Shown here piece by piece: positions 61,668 to 64,000 of a DNA stretch of 64,000 nucleotides. Numbering within the stretch: position 1 is the first letter of the stretch; each line of letters starts with the position of its first letter. The stretch comes from Paramecium octaurelia (Eukaryota; Ciliophora; Oligohymenophorea; Peniculida; Parameciidae): NCBI GenBank assembly GCA_905182995.1, contig CAJJDP010000115.1, positions 234,765 through 298,764 on the forward strand, in the 5' to 3' direction. The notes below the pieces were generated by a model, which worked only from the letters and a program-made list of their open reading frames with translations, was not told the origin of the DNA and ran no database searches. The position numbers and the translations under genes are program-made.

Positions 61668-62328
61668 TCAAGGACTATAAAATCGAAGAGCTGATTCTTT
61701 GATGTGGTATTTTTGTCTTGAATAAGAATTAATATACATACAGATATTATCTGCTTATTTATCTGATCTTTTCATAATCATAAGGTAAATGAGTAACTTT
61801 CATTTATAATTACGGATTCTCCTTGACTTCAATTGATGGAAATTTCAATAAAGCTTCTTGTCCAACTTCAAGTTAATGCAATTTTTCCTCCAATGTTCTC
61901 TTGGGTGTACGCATGCTCTTATCGAACTTAAGCCAACCTCTAGTTAAATACATCTATTCTCTGCTCACTTGTTTTTCAAAGTCAGTTCCTCCCTTTATCG
62001 AATGCTACTTCATATGATTGTTAACAGGACTCGCCCTCATGGTCATCGGCATCTCTTCAATAGGTTTACGAACACATCTGGGACTGCCGAAATTGACTTC
62101 ATATCGATGAGTGTCTAGACATTTGTAGGATACATTGTATTATCCAATGCTAGGGCTGATGTTATGACTTCGAGTAATTTTCATATGTTTTTGAGAAGGT
62201 TGGCAACTCTGCTTGGCATCACTTCTGACAAAACCCTTTTATTGGTCATCAACAGAACTACATTGTAAGTAATATTTGATTTGCTTTCTAAATTTTGATT
62301 AGATTGCATAAATTTGGACAAATTTTGA
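61668..62328 (-). CDS. Basic protein, unrecognised; 5' end uncertain
   Basis: A frame from at least 62328 through KHMKITRSHNISPSIG, YKCLDTHRYEVNFGSPRC, PMTMRASPVNNHMKQHSIKG, YLTRGWLKFDKSMRTPKRTL and VTHLPYDYEKIR, then a 25-nt intron near 61730 and TGA at 61668. Spliced length is divisible by three. The Met at 62184 is one possible start, but coding character extends upstream. No known domain; sequence is basic and probably disordered. It may also join the gene at 62405 through an unplaced intron. Confidence 0.5.
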
Positions 62329-62404
62329 TCATACAATTCTGTAATGGACTTAAGCATAAATTAAATTATATATATATATATCGAATAAATTTGAATAAGA
62401 AATA

Positions 62405-62753
62405 TCAGCAACACTTCTTATTTAGTTTGGAACATTTCATTTTATGTCTCAATTTAGATTGTTTATCTCTTTCTATGGCATTAATCTCATCGTCACTTGT
62501 GCAAGTATCTGAACTCTCTGATTCTTCAGCATGTGGCTTATGATAAATACAACAAACTAAATGCATTTATAAACATACTATTGGATTTGAGTCTTCCAAG
62601 GTCCTCGTTGTCAACGGTATCTTCAGTCCATTGAACAGATCTCTTCTTTGTTTCTTTCTTCTGTTGTTGCTACTATGTTTCTTGTGGCTGACTATTATTG
62701 AGATGCAATATAGTTTGGCTAGTTTGATTAATTGTTTATGTTTATGAAATCAT
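62405..62753 (-). CDS. Small Gln-rich protein, unrecognised
   Basis: 108 residues with one 22-nt intron near 62565; exactly 109 codons. Gln-rich start (MISQTQTINQTSQTILHLNN), a charged middle (KRSVQWTEDTVDNEDLGRLK), an acidic patch (EESESSDTCTSDDEINAIER) and a Cys-terminated end KLNKKCC. Terminal CC could be prenylated but the protein is not a GTPase. Could instead be the first exons of the gene at 61668. Confidence 0.5.
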
Positions 62754-62958
62754 AGGGTTTTGTGAGAATTATTATAATTTAATTATTATTAATGTATATT
62801 ACACAGACTGAATATGCAATAATTAAATTAAAAAACTCAAATTCATGTGATGTGAATAATGCACTGTATTTTAAATATAATTAAATGAATAAAATGAATT
62901 TAACAACAATTTTTATTTTTATAACAAACTAAACTAGAATAAACAATAAATATAGAAT

Positions 62959-63375
62959 TCATCGAAAGCTCCCCAATTTTCTAGGACGAATGAATGAATT
63001 GATGACATAATTCTATTTTTCAATAAATTGTTCAGGGTTGTGATATGAAGAAGATGCACTTCTGTATGTGCAATCTCTTGAAGGAATTTTGTGTTTGCTT
63101 GTAATTATGCCTAACATATTATTGTACTCTCCTATGTATTTGTTGGTGATAACTTTGGAGGTGTGTAGAATTTTAGGAAGAGCGAATTGCTGGAGGTTGA
63201 TTCTAATATGGGCAGGACTTCCTCCAGGGGCTTTTTGGTTAGATTAGAGTTCTTGGGTAGTGTGATTATTGAGTTGCATAAGGGCACTTCTCTAAAGCTT
63301 CGAGAGTTCATGGTTTAGGGAGGATCTCCTTTGGAGGATCTCTTTGAGTTCTTCCCTTTTGTGCAATTTAAGCAT
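62959..63375 (-). CDS. Small protein, unrecognised
   Basis: 138 residues, no intron, exactly 139 codons. MLKLHKREELKEILQRRSSL start, basic with a helical N-terminus (LQRSALMQLNNHTTQEL) and a region INLQQFALPKILHTSKVITN. No motif I know. Divergent from the gene at 63482 with a 106-bp gap, so both promoters share that gap. Confidence 0.58.
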
Positions 63376-63481
63376 TAAAAATATTTATTTTTCTCATATT
63401 TATTATAATTTTTGATGATTTTCGATGTTTATATTTTATGTAATAAATTTATGTTTACAATAAATATTGATTAATATAAAT

Positions 63482-64000
63482 ATGAAGAATAATGGAAGAG
63501 TGCAAGTGTACGAGAAATTATGTTAATGCCTTACAACTCTGGAGCTGAGGAGATACAATCATCATGCAAGAACTCCCGAAAAGGACATCACTTTGATCAA
63601 GGAGTAAATCAATCAGGTATGATTAAATGATAAATCTAAAAACAAGTATCTTAAACAGCATTTCAAGACACTTTGTTACTCGACAGAATTGCGAAAGACT
63701 CTCAAGAAGATAATCCTCTAGGGGGAATTGCATGAAATGAACTACAACTGGTAATTCTTTGTTTTCATTGCTTTAGGGTGTTATTGGAGTTGTCTGGGGC
63801 AAGAACAAAGAGAGTTTAAAATCCTGATGTGTATGATTAGGTCATCAAACTGAGAAATGACTATCCACAGTCTTATTTTTAAACAATTTAATTGGTATTC
63901 TTGCCAAATTAAAATTAGAGGATGTTGTAAGAACTGTGTCACCCTCTTTGAGAATTCAGAATAACGAGAGAGTTTACGAGAGGAATCACGAATACGAAGC
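63482..64000 (+). CDS. Unrecognised protein, 5' part, runs off the window
   Basis: Starts MKNNGRVQVYEKLC, continues RRYNHHARTPEKDITLIKEQ, an intron of ~30 nt near 63620, then HFKTLCYSTELRKTLKKIIL, GELHEMNYNWVLLELSGART with a 26-nt intron near 63755, and QNPDVYDQVIKLRNDYPQSY. The frame reaches a TGA near 63940 that an intron (33 nt, CAG) would remove, after which it continues to the edge. Family not recognised; start could also be the Met 14 bp downstream in another frame, which stops quickly. Confidence 0.45.

Overview
The window is nuclear DNA of a ciliate, most likely a Paramecium macronuclear scaffold. Four things show this: (1) conserved domains read through TAA and TAG, which must mean glutamine, while TGA is the only stop; (2) introns are tiny, 19-36 nt, almost always GTA...TAG; (3) the DNA is very AT-rich; (4) genes are packed tightly on both strands with gaps of often only tens to a few hundred bases. 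Standard-code ORFs break every gene at Gln codons, so all calls here were retranslated with TGA as sole stop. For most genes the intron model was checked by requiring the spliced length to be a whole number of codons.

Layout. 0-10 kb: end of an ING PHD protein (+), an intron-less kinesin (-), a coiled-coil gene (-), an extended-PHD protein (-), a small HTH protein (-), a membrane ORF (+), a PH-like/protein kinase (+) and a basic protein (+). 10-19.9 kb: a large LRR protein (-), a CCCH zinc-finger protein (-), a PMCA-type P-type ATPase (+) and a four-helix membrane protein (-). 20-26.4 kb: a cyclin, a Rab GTPase and a DENN protein (+), a PARP-type zinc finger (-), a second HTH paralogue (+) and an HP1-like chromodomain protein (-). 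26.5-35.2 kb: a MORN protein, a SPAG17/PF6 ciliary central-pair protein and a ~230-nt tandem-repeat gene (+). 35.3-42.6 kb: JmjN/JmjC demethylase (-), ArfGAP with a TAA/TAG-encoded polyglutamine tract (+), SHAQKYF-type Myb (+), two-box HMG protein (-), SDHAF4 (+) and a coiled-coil protein (+). 42.6-50 kb: two unresolved genes, a divergent ubiquitin-like protein (-), a second kinesin (+) and two unrecognised genes. 50-64 kb: a voltage-gated/cyclic-nucleotide-binding K+ channel (-), two small genes, DGAT2-type acyltransferase (+), mitochondrial m-AAA protease (+), three small minus-strand genes and a partial gene at the right edge.

Several gene groups share themes: chromatin (ING, ePHD, HP1, JmjC, HMG, Myb), cilia and microtubules (two kinesins, SPAG17, MORN), trafficking (Rab, DENN, ArfGAP) and membrane excitability/Ca2+ (PMCA, K+ channel). 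There is no operon logic; this is ordinary eukaryotic neighbourhood.

Two single-N positions (36360 and 55491) are each flanked by long matching direct copies (about 1.4 and 1.35 kb). These look like contig ends that overlap but were not merged, so the duplicated genes there are probably single-copy. The most interesting biology is the ubiquitin-like protein at 45.2 kb, which lacks Lys29, Lys48, Lys63 and Arg72, followed by the repeat gene with two phase-2 introns in every repeat, and the Ca2+-ATPase-like pump whose catalytic TGE loop is SGL.
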